Shown here piece by piece: positions 26,609 through 34,505 of a DNA stretch of 64,000 nucleotides. The position numbers and the translations under genes are program-made. The notes beneath the pieces are model-generated. The model was not told the origin of the DNA. It did no database searches and saw only the letters and a program-made list of their open reading frames with translations. Each line of letters begins with the position of its first letter. Within the stretch, counting starts at the first letter, position 1. Origin of the DNA: Leptolyngbya sp. Cla-17 (GTDB taxonomy: Bacteria; Cyanobacteriota; Cyanobacteriia; Leptolyngbyales; Leptolyngbyaceae). The stretch is from NCBI RefSeq assembly GCF_016807185.1, contig NZ_JAEVYN010000001.1:310001-374000 (forward strand), written 5' to 3'.

Positions 26609-26669
26609 TTTTCCACAGGAGATCTGCATATTATGCAGGTTTTCCACAGATTATCTTGAGTTTTCCACA
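26609..26669 (+). promoter_or_regulatory. Cluster of three DnaA boxes
   Basis: TTTTCCACA, the cyanobacterial DnaA-box consensus, occurs three times in the same orientation at 26609-26617, 26640-26648 and 26661-26669. Start-to-start spacings are 31 and 21 bases, close to whole helical turns. Between boxes 1 and 2 is a perfect palindrome CTGCATA-T-TATGCAG (26624-26638). The cluster lies between the convergent ends of the DUF3318-like gene and guaA, so it is not a promoter. It may be an origin or a DnaA-titration site. Confidence 0.65.
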
Positions 26670-26687
26670 ACAGCTTGAGGATAGAAC

Positions 26688-28295
26688 TCACTCCCACTCA
26701 ATGGTTCCGGGCGGCTTGGATGTGATGTCATATACCACTCGATTAACTCCTTTCACCTCATTCACAATTCGGTTGGAGATGGTTTCCAACAAATCGTAAG
26801 GTGCCCGTGACCAATCAGCCGTCATACCGTCCTCGCTGCTGACAAACCGCAACACAATCGGGTAAGCATAGGTACGCTGATCGCCCATGACTCCAACACT
26901 ACGGATGGGCAATAGGACAGCAAAGGCCTGCCAAAAATCGTCGTAGACTCCATTACGGTTAATTTCTTGCCGAACGATCAGATCCGCATCTCGCAAAATA
27001 TCCAGGCGTTCTTCGGTCACTTCGCCTAATATGCGGATGGCTAAACCAGGACCAGGAAAAGGGTGACGTTTGATAATTTCGTCAGGCAAGCCAATGGAAG
27101 TTCCCACTCTGCGAACTTCGTCTTTGAACAATTTTCGTAGCGGTTCTACTAGCTTAAAGCGCAGATCTTTAGGCAATCCGCCAACATTATGGTGACTTTT
27201 AATTTTCACGGCAACCCGATCGCCGGTTTTAGGATCAACATTGGTGTCAGCCGATTCAATCACATCTGGATAAAGAGTGCCCTGCGCCAAATAGTCAAAT
27301 GGTCCTAACCGCTTAGATTCTTCTTCAAAAACGCTGATAAATTCATGACCAATGCGTTTGCGTTTTTCCTCAGGATCGCTAACCCCATCGATCGCCGCCA
27401 AAAAGCGTTCTCGTGCATTCACATACTGCACTGGAATATGAAACTGCTCATGAAACAACTTGATCAAGCGTTCTGGCTCTAGCTTTCGCATAAAGCCCTG
27501 GTCAATGAACATACAAGTGAGTTTATCGCCAATTGCCTGATGCAGTAAAAATGCCAGCGTAGACGAATCAACCCCACCCGATAGCGCCAGCAAAACGCGC
27601 TTGTCACCCACCTTTGCACAAATTTCTCGCGTCGCTTGTTCTACAAATGCGGCAGTCGTCCAAGTGGGTTCACAGTTGCAAATGTGATAAACAAAATTGC
27701 GGATTAACGCCTGTCCCCCGATCGAATGCACCACTTCTGGATGGAATTGAACACCATAGAGTTTCTTTTTATGATGGGCGATCGCAGCAGAAGGCGTATT
27801 GTCAGTATGCGCCAACACCTCAAATCCATCTGGCAAATGGGTCACCGAATCACCGTGGCTCATCCACATAGTGGTGCGATCGTTCACATTAGTCAGCAGG
27901 TCGGTTGCATCATCAATCACCAGAGACGCTTTGCCATACTCCCCACGTTCCGACTGTTCCACCCCACCGCCTAACTGCTGCACCATGAGCTGCATTCCGT
28001 AACAAACCCCCAAAATAGGGATGCCTAACCCCCAAATTTTGGGGTCACAGTGTGGGGCATTCTCTCCATAAACAGAACTGGGTCCACCCGATAAAATGAT
28101 TCCTTTAGGCGCAATCTTTTGAATTTGCTCAGCGGTTGTGCGATAGGACAATACTTCAGAGTAGACTTGGGTTTCGCGAATACGCCGTGCAATCAACTCA
28201 GAATATTGAGAGCCAAAATCCAAAATGATAATGATTTGGTGATCAAGCTTCTCTACCGATTCAGCTTGTTCTTGTTGAGTTTGTAGAGTCACCAT
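26688..28295 (-). CDS. guaA: GMP synthase (glutamine-hydrolysing)
   Basis: About 535 residues. The glutamine amidotransferase domain has ILDFGSQYSELIARRIRE, the nucleophile in ILGVCYGMQLM and HPEVVHS. The ATP pyrophosphatase domain has LLALSGGVDSSTLAFLLH and ends in the dimerisation region with KPPGTIEWE. It makes GMP from XMP. I start at MVTLQTQQEQ; nine further codons are open upstream. The neighbouring cbiD on the same strand, 90 bases upstream, is a common cyanobacterial arrangement as I recall. Confidence 0.97.
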   Translation of the reverse strand: MVTLQTQQEQAESVEKLDHQIIIILDFGSQYSELIARRIRETQVYSEVLSYRTTAEQIQKIAPKGIILSGGPSSVYGENAPHCDPKIWGLGIPILGVCYGMQLMVQQLGGGVEQSERGEYGKASLVIDDATDLLTNVNDRTTMWMSHGDSVTHLPDGFEVLAHTDNTPSAAIAHHKKKLYGVQFHPEVVHSIGGQALIRNFVYHICNCEPTWTTAAFVEQATREICAKVGDKRVLLALSGGVDSSTLAFLLHQAIGDKLTCMFIDQGFMRKLEPERLIKLFHEQFHIPVQYVNARERFLAAIDGVSDPEEKRKRIGHEFISVFEEESKRLGPFDYLAQGTLYPDVIESADTNVDPKTGDRVAVKIKSHHNVGGLPKDLRFKLVEPLRKLFKDEVRRVGTSIGLPDEIIKRHPFPGPGLAIRILGEVTEERLDILRDADLIVRQEINRNGVYDDFWQAFAVLLPIRSVGVMGDQRTYAYPIVLRFVSSEDGMTADWSRAPYDLLETISNRIVNEVKGVNRVVYDITSKPPGTIEWE

Positions 28296-28384
28296 AATTC
28301 TGATTTGAGTGAATGTGAGCAAGAATAAATAAAAAGCTGATCCAAAAGATAGCGTTACAAATATTAAAAGTTAATCCTTTCATT

Positions 28385-29503
28385 CTAACCCGACTCAATC
28401 AATCGTTTAAGTAAACCTGCGCCTGTTTTGCTAGCGATAACAATATTTCGATGGCGATCAAACAAAACGCTACCGATGGTGAGGACGCGATCGCTGTGGG
28501 CATGAACATACGTCTGAGAGCGCTGATCAATCGCTTCAGCAATTTCGCCATACACCTGTTCTACCCAGGTCTGACCGCTGACTGCATCCAGATCTCTTAA
28601 ATACTTCAAACCATCCTCGGCGGTTGGCACGGCAAAAATAATTTGCAAATCGGCAGCAGGCACCCCAACTTTGGCACAGTGCGCCGTCAAAATTTCCATG
28701 CGCCCATCGGCAACATGATGATGGGTATGAAAAATTCCGCCTGCAAGTTTCAATAGCTTACCGTGGTAGCCAAATAAAAGAATAGACTGCACTCCCTGAA
28801 GTGCAGCCTCCACTAGCAGTGGACCCAACCAATTAGCAGTTTTAACCAGTCGGTTCGGCTCCACTCCAAGCTGTTGTGCCAGATCTAGCCCGTTTTCGCC
28901 AATACAAAACACCAATCCATCAAACTGAGTGTGCTTTTGTTTTAGATCTTCTCGATATATTTCCAACTGCCCTGGAGCGCTCAGCGGCTGGGAAATACCG
29001 CTTGTTCCCAACAGCGATAAGCCTTCAACTACTCCAAACGCTTCATTGGAAGTGCGTTTTGCTAATTGCCTCCCTTCAGGCAAAATCACGGTGACCCTGA
29101 GAGTTTTTCCGGGTGGGAGTAAGGGCAACAGGTTTTCTAGCAATAACCGTTTTGCATAGGCGTAGAAGGCGGCTTGTCCATCGGCGAGTCGTCCAACGCC
29201 TTCGCCACCCTGCAACACGATCGCGTCAGTTTGCTCGGCGGTGCCCCATTCAACGAGCGCCCAAATAGGAGTATGGCGGGTAAGATCCAAGTTATCGCCC
29301 GGATCGCTGCGAGTAATCGCCATGGCGGCTCCAGGCTGTAAACAGGCAGCTTGCTCAACCGCAATTTCTACCCGTTCGGACGGTTCAATCAAGTTAAGAA
29401 AGACCGATAAGACAGGATCAGGATCTTGCAGCTTTTGCAAAGCCGCGATCGCGGCAGCACAAGCAAAAACCGGAAGCGTATATCCAGCGCGTGGAGTAGG
29501 CAT
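28385..29503 (-). CDS. cbiD: Cobalt-precorrin-5B C1-methyltransferase
   Basis: The 372-residue protein has the CbiD signatures RAGYTLPVFACAAA at the start, AITRSDPGDNLDLTRH, GEGVGRLADGQ, LLGTSGISQPLSAPGQ and LLFGYHGKLLKLAGGIFHTHH. It methylates C1 in anaerobic-type cobalamin synthesis, using S-adenosylmethionine. Length is normal for the family. I looked for a cobalamin riboswitch upstream and found none. It is divergent from the STAS-domain gene. Confidence 0.95.
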   Translation of the reverse strand: MPTPRAGYTLPVFACAAAIAALQKLQDPDPVLSVFLNLIEPSERVEIAVEQAACLQPGAAMAITRSDPGDNLDLTRHTPIWALVEWGTAEQTDAIVLQGGEGVGRLADGQAAFYAYAKRLLLENLLPLLPPGKTLRVTVILPEGRQLAKRTSNEAFGVVEGLSLLGTSGISQPLSAPGQLEIYREDLKQKHTQFDGLVFCIGENGLDLAQQLGVEPNRLVKTANWLGPLLVEAALQGVQSILLFGYHGKLLKLAGGIFHTHHHVADGRMEILTAHCAKVGVPAADLQIIFAVPTAEDGLKYLRDLDAVSGQTWVEQVYGEIAEAIDQRSQTYVHAHSDRVLTIGSVLFDRHRNIVIASKTGAGLLKRLIESG

Positions 29504-29736
29504 GAAGAAAGTTAATGTGTGATCAAGATCTTAGGAGAGGGTGATGAGCAGCACGCGATCGCAGGACAAGGAACACGCCTTATCATGACTAGTGACACAC
29601 TTTGAACTGATGAAAGACACAAAAAGGTGTGACCCAGAAGTAGGCTTTTTCCATCTAATTATCCCACTGTAGAGGAGTGAGAACTTCTCCTTTCCCATGT
29701 CTATCGTCACCCGCTCGACTTTTTAATCAGGTTCCT

Positions 29737-30141
29737 ATGGAAAGCACACTTCATCGTCCAGAAACCCCCTTTGAAATTGACCAAACCGATTCCTGCAATC
29801 CACGGACTATTGTGCTTCAGCCCAATACTGACCTGAGTGCCTCCTGTAGTCACAGCTTTCAACAATCCTTAGAAGAAGCATTGGATTTAGCTGTAGAAGG
29901 TGTAATCGTAGATTTGCTGTGGGGCGATGTCACTGACTTTAACGGAGTAAAAGCACTGGTAGCAGGGCTTGAAAAAGCAACCGTTTTAGGAAAGTCGCTT
30001 TCTTTTCAGTCGATGAATCCCCAAACCCGTGCCTCTGTAGAAACTGAATGGGATCGACAGCGCAACCTTCGATTTGGCGCTTGGGATGATGTTTTTGAAT
30101 CAAAGCTAGAACGTTTTTTAGATATTAAACAAGCCTCTTAG
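29737..30141 (+). CDS. STAS-domain protein (anti-sigma factor antagonist-like)
   Basis: About 134 residues from the ATG that opens MESTLHRPE; a GTG 20 codons earlier also opens the frame. The core TIVLQPNTDLSASCSHSFQQ, GVIVDLLWGDVTDFNGVKALVAGL and GKSLSFQSMNPQTRA follows the STAS fold (SpoIIAA-like). The phospho-acceptor Ser/Thr that usually sits in the DxSxxD position is occupied by TDFNGVK, so classical phospho-switching is unlikely. It probably acts as a protein-interaction module. Confidence 0.7.
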   Translation: MESTLHRPETPFEIDQTDSCNPRTIVLQPNTDLSASCSHSFQQSLEEALDLAVEGVIVDLLWGDVTDFNGVKALVAGLEKATVLGKSLSFQSMNPQTRASVETEWDRQRNLRFGAWDDVFESKLERFLDIKQAS

Positions 30142-30234
30142 CTAAAGCTATTTCTGAGGGTGCAAGCAAAGAGACTGGATGCTATTTAGTATGAAAGCGT
30201 GATGTGAGTGTAATCCCTAAGGCGGTAATTGGAA

Positions 30235-31806
30235 ATGTCGGAGCCAGAGACTTCCTCATGCGTTGAAGGTCCAGTTACAGTCGATTTAGAGTTAACAACC
30301 ATACTTAGCAAGAATGAGTCAGATTCTCATGTATTAAGTCTGACAATTCCTATCTCTAAGGCCCAGATTCGTACTAGTCTACAAGCCTCTACGGTAGATG
30401 GCATTTTTGCCACAATTTTTACTAATGCCACTGGAGGAGTGCTACTCAGCAATTTCTTGGTGGGGTTGAATGCGAGTCCTAGCCAAATTGGGTTGTTATC
30501 ATCGATTCCGATGCTGGCAAATCTGATGCAGCCGTTGGGTGCGCTGTGGAGCGATCGCGTTGGTAGCTACCATTGGTATTGCTTTTGGATTTATGTGCCG
30601 TCGCGGTTACTGTGGTTGATTTTAGCAGCCGCCATTTTTTGGGCTGGACAGTGGAACGAGCCAACCTGGGTCAACTTGACCTTAACAATTGTTGGCTTAA
30701 CCTATTTTTTGGCGGCTTTGGGCAGTGCTTCTTGGTTGAGCTGGCTCGCAACGCTGGTGCCATCAAAACTGCGCGGCAGCTATTTTGGCACGCGTGCTAG
30801 TGCCATGAGCTTAATGAATTTATTATCGATTCCTGTCTTAGGCTGGATTGTATCGGCGTGGGGCGGTGGGGCCCAGCAAGGTTATGGCGTTGTTGTGCTG
30901 TTAGGAGTCATTGCTGGCATAATCAGCCTGGGGTTTCAATTTTGGATGGCAGATGTTAGCCCACGCGATCGCCAAACCAATCAGCGAATAGAACATACAA
31001 CGGTTTTTGATAGCAATGTAATAGATTTAGCACCCCAAGAATTCGTAAACCGAGCCGTACCGGAATCGCCGACATCCATCCCATTAATTTCGCAATTCTT
31101 TCAAAACACTAACTTTCTATTGTTTCTGCTGTATTTTGCCCTGTGGATGTTTGCAGTGAATCTGAGCGCACCGTTTTTTAACGTGTATCTGTTGGATACT
31201 TTGGCAATTGATTTGCGTTGGGTCACTATTTACACGAGTTTGCAGGCAGGTGCTCACTTAATCATGTTAATCGCGTGGGGAAAATTGGCAGATCGGATTG
31301 GAAATCGCCCAATTTTGCTGATCGATGGAGTTTTAGTGGCGTTGTTTCCGTTGTTGTGGCTAATCACGGGCGCAAATGATATCTCGCTATGGCTTTGGTT
31401 CCCGCTGTTGCACTTGCTAGCAGGTGGCAGTTGGGCAGCGATCGATCTGTGCACCAACAATTTGCAATTAGGGGTTGCGCCGTTGCGACATCAACCACTT
31501 TTTTTTGCATTTGCAGCAGCCGTAGCAGGGATTAGTGGTGCCTTGGGCACTTCAGTGGGGGGCTTTCTGGCAGAATTTGCTGACTATGGTGGTATTCCTG
31601 GTTTGTTTGCCCTATCCGCGATCGCCCGACTTGCTGCCCTAATTCCGCTTGTTTTTGTTAAGGAACAGGGAGGGCAATCTTTGCAGCAAACTTTGCGACT
31701 AGTGCTGCCGACTCACTCTTCCCGCCTATCTGATACAAGTCCACCTCCTGTAGCAACGGCAAGTTCTCTGCCAGATATGCCGATTACTGTAGAAATCAGT
31801 GACTAG
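30235..31806 (+). CDS. MFS transporter
   Basis: About 523 residues with twelve hydrophobic segments and a central loop near residue 250-280. It has the family's typical cytoplasmic-loop signature as GALWSDRVGSYHW after helix 2 and the second-half repeat WGKLADRIGNRPILLIDG. Substrate is not predictable. The start is ATG 30235, two codons inside a TTG-opened frame; GGCGG lies about ten bases upstream. It precedes moaA on the same strand by 47 bases, but the functions appear unrelated. Confidence 0.88.
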   Translation: MSEPETSSCVEGPVTVDLELTTILSKNESDSHVLSLTIPISKAQIRTSLQASTVDGIFATIFTNATGGVLLSNFLVGLNASPSQIGLLSSIPMLANLMQPLGALWSDRVGSYHWYCFWIYVPSRLLWLILAAAIFWAGQWNEPTWVNLTLTIVGLTYFLAALGSASWLSWLATLVPSKLRGSYFGTRASAMSLMNLLSIPVLGWIVSAWGGGAQQGYGVVVLLGVIAGIISLGFQFWMADVSPRDRQTNQRIEHTTVFDSNVIDLAPQEFVNRAVPESPTSIPLISQFFQNTNFLLFLLYFALWMFAVNLSAPFFNVYLLDTLAIDLRWVTIYTSLQAGAHLIMLIAWGKLADRIGNRPILLIDGVLVALFPLLWLITGANDISLWLWFPLLHLLAGGSWAAIDLCTNNLQLGVAPLRHQPLFFAFAAAVAGISGALGTSVGGFLAEFADYGGIPGLFALSAIARLAALIPLVFVKEQGGQSLQQTLRLVLPTHSSRLSDTSPPPVATASSLPDMPITVEISD

Positions 31807-31853
31807 AAACGTATATCATCGCAGCAACTCTGACAATCCGGCAGAATAGAAGC

Positions 31854-32840
31854 ATGAATGCAATTGACTATCTTCGTATTAGCCTGGTTGATCGCTGCAA
31901 CTTTCGCTGTCAGTACTGTATGCCTGAAGGTGCTGACCTAAGCTATGTGTTGCAGCAAGACTTGATTACGCAGGATGAGCTATTAGTCTTGCTACAGGAA
32001 ATCTTTATTCCCATTGGGTTCACTCGCTTTCGATTGACAGGGGGAGAACCGCTGATTCGCCCTGATGTGGTGGAAATTGTGAGGGCGATCGCTAACCTGC
32101 CCGAAACTCAAGATCTTTCCATGACCACAAACGCGTTTTACTTAGAAAAGTTAGCACAATCCCTCTACGAGGCAGGCTTACGACGCATCAACATTAGTCT
32201 AGATTCGCTGAAACCAGAAGTGTTTGACCAAATCATTGGTAATCGAGGACGCACTCGCTGGCAACAGGTTTGGGATGGAATTCAAGCCGCGCATCAGGTG
32301 GGGTTTAACCCATTAAAGCTAAACATGGTCGTGATTCCCGGTGTGAATGACTCAGAAATTTTAGATTTAGCAGCATTGAGTATTGATCGCGAGTGGCATA
32401 TTCGCTTTATTGAGTTCATGCCGATTGGCAATGGCGATTTGTTTAGCGATCGCGGTTGGGTCGCCTCCGAAGAACTGCGCCGTCAAATTCGCGATCGCTG
32501 GGGCTTAACCGAAGGTCAGGTGCGCGGCAATGGACCCGCCGATATCTTCCAAATCCCTGGCGCAAAAGGCACCTTGGGCTTTATCAGCCAGATGTCAGAA
32601 TGCTTTTGCGATCGCTGCAACCGAATGCGTCTGTCTGCCGATGGCTGGCTGCGACCCTGCCTGCTGAATGAAACGGGGCAAATTGACTTAAAGGGAGGCT
32701 TGCGATCGGGTGTTCCCCTAGCAGATCTCCGCCGTCAAGTACGCGAACTGGTTTTCCTCAAACCCGAAATCAACTACAAAGAACGCGATTCTGGCACCAC
32801 GGGACGCTATGCCCGCACCATGTCTCAAATTGGCGGTTAG
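31854..32840 (+). CDS. moaA: GTP 3',8-cyclase (molybdenum cofactor biosynthesis)
   Basis: The 328-residue radical SAM enzyme has the first cluster motif DRCNFRCQYCMPEGAD and the second cluster in CFCDRCNRMRLSADGWLRPCL. It ends in GRYARTMSQIGG, with the double Gly that binds the active site. SAM-binding FRLTGGEPLIRPD is present. It converts GTP toward cyclic pyranopterin monophosphate, the first step of molybdopterin synthesis. No other mo genes are in the window. Confidence 0.96.
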   Translation: MNAIDYLRISLVDRCNFRCQYCMPEGADLSYVLQQDLITQDELLVLLQEIFIPIGFTRFRLTGGEPLIRPDVVEIVRAIANLPETQDLSMTTNAFYLEKLAQSLYEAGLRRINISLDSLKPEVFDQIIGNRGRTRWQQVWDGIQAAHQVGFNPLKLNMVVIPGVNDSEILDLAALSIDREWHIRFIEFMPIGNGDLFSDRGWVASEELRRQIRDRWGLTEGQVRGNGPADIFQIPGAKGTLGFISQMSECFCDRCNRMRLSADGWLRPCLLNETGQIDLKGGLRSGVPLADLRRQVRELVFLKPEINYKERDSGTTGRYARTMSQIGG

Positions 32841-32916
32841 GAAAGCTCTTATATCGCTTGCTCTAATGGACTAATCTCGAGATGACAGGCGTTGGTTACA
32901 GCCAATCGATGTGATA

Positions 32917-32978
32917 GCAGCCAACACATCCCCAATCAGTCAGCGCGAACTTTGGGGAGTAAATCTCGAACGATCGCG
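32917..32978. repeat. Duplicate of the 3' end of the Uma2 gene at 33689
   Basis: This stretch and 33670-33731 are direct copies, identical over 44 bases (32935-32978 and 33688-33731) with a more diverged 17-base extension. On the minus strand both encode the tail VRDLLPKVRAD and a stop. The rest of the Uma2 gene is missing at this copy. The GIY-YIG gene and a small gene lie between the two copies. Confidence 0.8.
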
Positions 32979-33053
32979 CACATCAGTACTGAGCAAGTAG
33001 GCTGCGGTAGGATTTGTGGGAGCATAATTTGGGTGTTACGCCTTCTTGCCTTC

Positions 33054-33431
33054 ATGACAACAAACGATTCTGAATTGCAAATCCAGGCTCGGAGAATTCT
33101 GGATGCGATCGCCTTTACTCCCTTTGAACAATGCCAACCTTTAAGCCGCGAATTTGATAATATTCCCGCACGTCCCGGCATCTATGCAATCAAGCACAAA
33201 ACCGATGGCTTGCTCTACATCGGAAAAACCAAGAGTCTGCGAGGTCGCTTTAGCGGTGGACACAAAGCTTTTTTGTGGGCATGGCTCGACAAATACAACG
33301 ATGACGATGTGCGGATTGCAATCCAGTTCATTTCTTACTGGGGAAACCCTACGCTACTATTGGAGCTAGAAGCGATCATTTTAAGAGCCACTGAACCCCC
33401 TTATAACGTTCAGATTCCAGCCGATAGGTGA
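33054..33431 (+). CDS. GIY-YIG nuclease-domain protein
   Basis: About 125 residues from the ATG of MTTNDSELQ; the frame is open for 54 codons before that but this part overlaps the duplicated Uma2 tail. The GIY-YIG core is plain: RPGIYAIKH, then LLYIGKTKSLRGRFSGGHK, with the catalytic Arg and a downstream Glu in LLLELEAIILRATEPPYN. It would be a compact single-domain nuclease of the homing or UvrC-like kind. It lies four bases before a small gene, so they likely form an operon. Confidence 0.8.
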   Translation: MTTNDSELQIQARRILDAIAFTPFEQCQPLSREFDNIPARPGIYAIKHKTDGLLYIGKTKSLRGRFSGGHKAFLWAWLDKYNDDDVRIAIQFISYWGNPTLLLELEAIILRATEPPYNVQIPADR

Positions 33432-33435
33432 AGCG

Positions 33436-33642
33436 ATGCAAGCCAAACTTCAAGAGCAACTTTCTCCTGCTGATGCCGAAGTCATTCTGAAACGCTTACC
33501 TGAGCGAATTCAAGCGGCTCTCACTGCTCGTGCCACTGAAATTGAATATCCAGTCGAAGCCGTGCTTGAGATGGCGATCGCTAGTTTTTTGGATACAGAA
33601 GCATTGGGTTTTGCAGACTGCAAGCCAGGGCGCGGACAATAA
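33436..33642 (+). CDS. Small protein cotranscribed with the GIY-YIG gene
   Basis: The 68-residue product starts four bases after the GIY-YIG stop. It is helical and amphipathic (MQAKLQEQLSPADAEVILKRLPERIQAALTARATEIEYPVEAVLEM) and has the size of an antitoxin or adaptor. I do not recognise its family. It may be the partner of the GIY-YIG protein, but this is inferred only from gene order. Confidence 0.5.
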   Translation: MQAKLQEQLSPADAEVILKRLPERIQAALTARATEIEYPVEAVLEMAIASFLDTEALGFADCKPGRGQ

Positions 33643-33688
33643 AATTCCCGAATTATTCTCGGAGCTATCGCAGCCAACACCTCCTTTA

Positions 33689-34258
33689 TCAGTCAGCGCG
33701 AACTTTGGGGAGTAAATCTCGAACGATCGCGATCGCGTTTGGGAACTGCAAGGGCGAGACAACGGCATCTTCTAGCAGCACTGTTTCACTCTGATATCCG
33801 TCTTGGCTAGGTTCTCGAAAGATGTGCAGTTTGCGTTCCGTTACGTCGAGTACCCAATAGTCTGCAATTTGCGATCGCGCGTATGCCGTTGCCTTTAAAC
33901 CGCAGTCTTTCTGCAAGCTAGAATCGGCTACTTCAATGACTAAGTAAACTTCTGCTCCGGTGGGATGGTGGTCTGCATAATCCAATGGATCAATCTGCAC
34001 AACGGCAATATCCGGTTCCGGTTCTGAATAATTGTTGAGCCGAATCGGTTCTTGCAACCGTATCCATACTTGCCCTGCCAAGAGTTGCTCCAGCAGTCTT
34101 GCGGTGCGGGTCGTTGCTGAAGAATGGGCAGTTCCTTTGGCAGCCATCTTGAGAATGTATCCATCAATTAACTCCACTCGCTCATCGGAGTCCAGAATGC
34201 CAGTATCTGCCATTCGGTGGTATTCCTGCACAGAGATCAGCCGAAGGTCTGCCAGCAT
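33689..34258 (-). CDS. Uma2 family endonuclease (PD-(D/E)XK, DUF820)
   Basis: The 189-residue protein has the Uma2 layout: VQEYHRMADTGILDSDERVELIDGYI at the start, then the nuclease site in EPEPDIAVVQID, VYLVIEVADSS and a catalytic Lys in GLKATAYARSQIADYWVLDV. Uma2 proteins are very abundant in cyanobacteria, may come from transposon-related nucleases and have no settled role. Its 3' end has a second copy 750 bases away. Confidence 0.88.
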   Translation of the reverse strand: MLADLRLISVQEYHRMADTGILDSDERVELIDGYILKMAAKGTAHSSATTRTARLLEQLLAGQVWIRLQEPIRLNNYSEPEPDIAVVQIDPLDYADHHPTGAEVYLVIEVADSSLQKDCGLKATAYARSQIADYWVLDVTERKLHIFREPSQDGYQSETVLLEDAVVSPLQFPNAIAIVRDLLPKVRAD

Positions 34259-34505
34259 GGATACTCTCCCAAAACGAATGCGGCTTATCCTGAATTTAGT
34301 GTATCGCCACTAATTTTATTGCGCTCAGGAACTCCAAAAAAATCGGATTTTAGTAATACATCCGTGCTAGATCATAGATAGTACGATTTTTGATCTGCTT
34401 AATCAATTTAGAACCCATATCTAGGGTTGCATCTTATCAAGAACGCTAGTCATAGGGACTTACTTCGAGTATTCTAAACTCGACCTTGCGATCGCCTGAG
34501 CCATT

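Noticed and set aside
29504..29736. Cobalamin riboswitch upstream of cbiD
   Set aside because: I looked for the conserved B12-box and paired elements on the minus strand and saw none.
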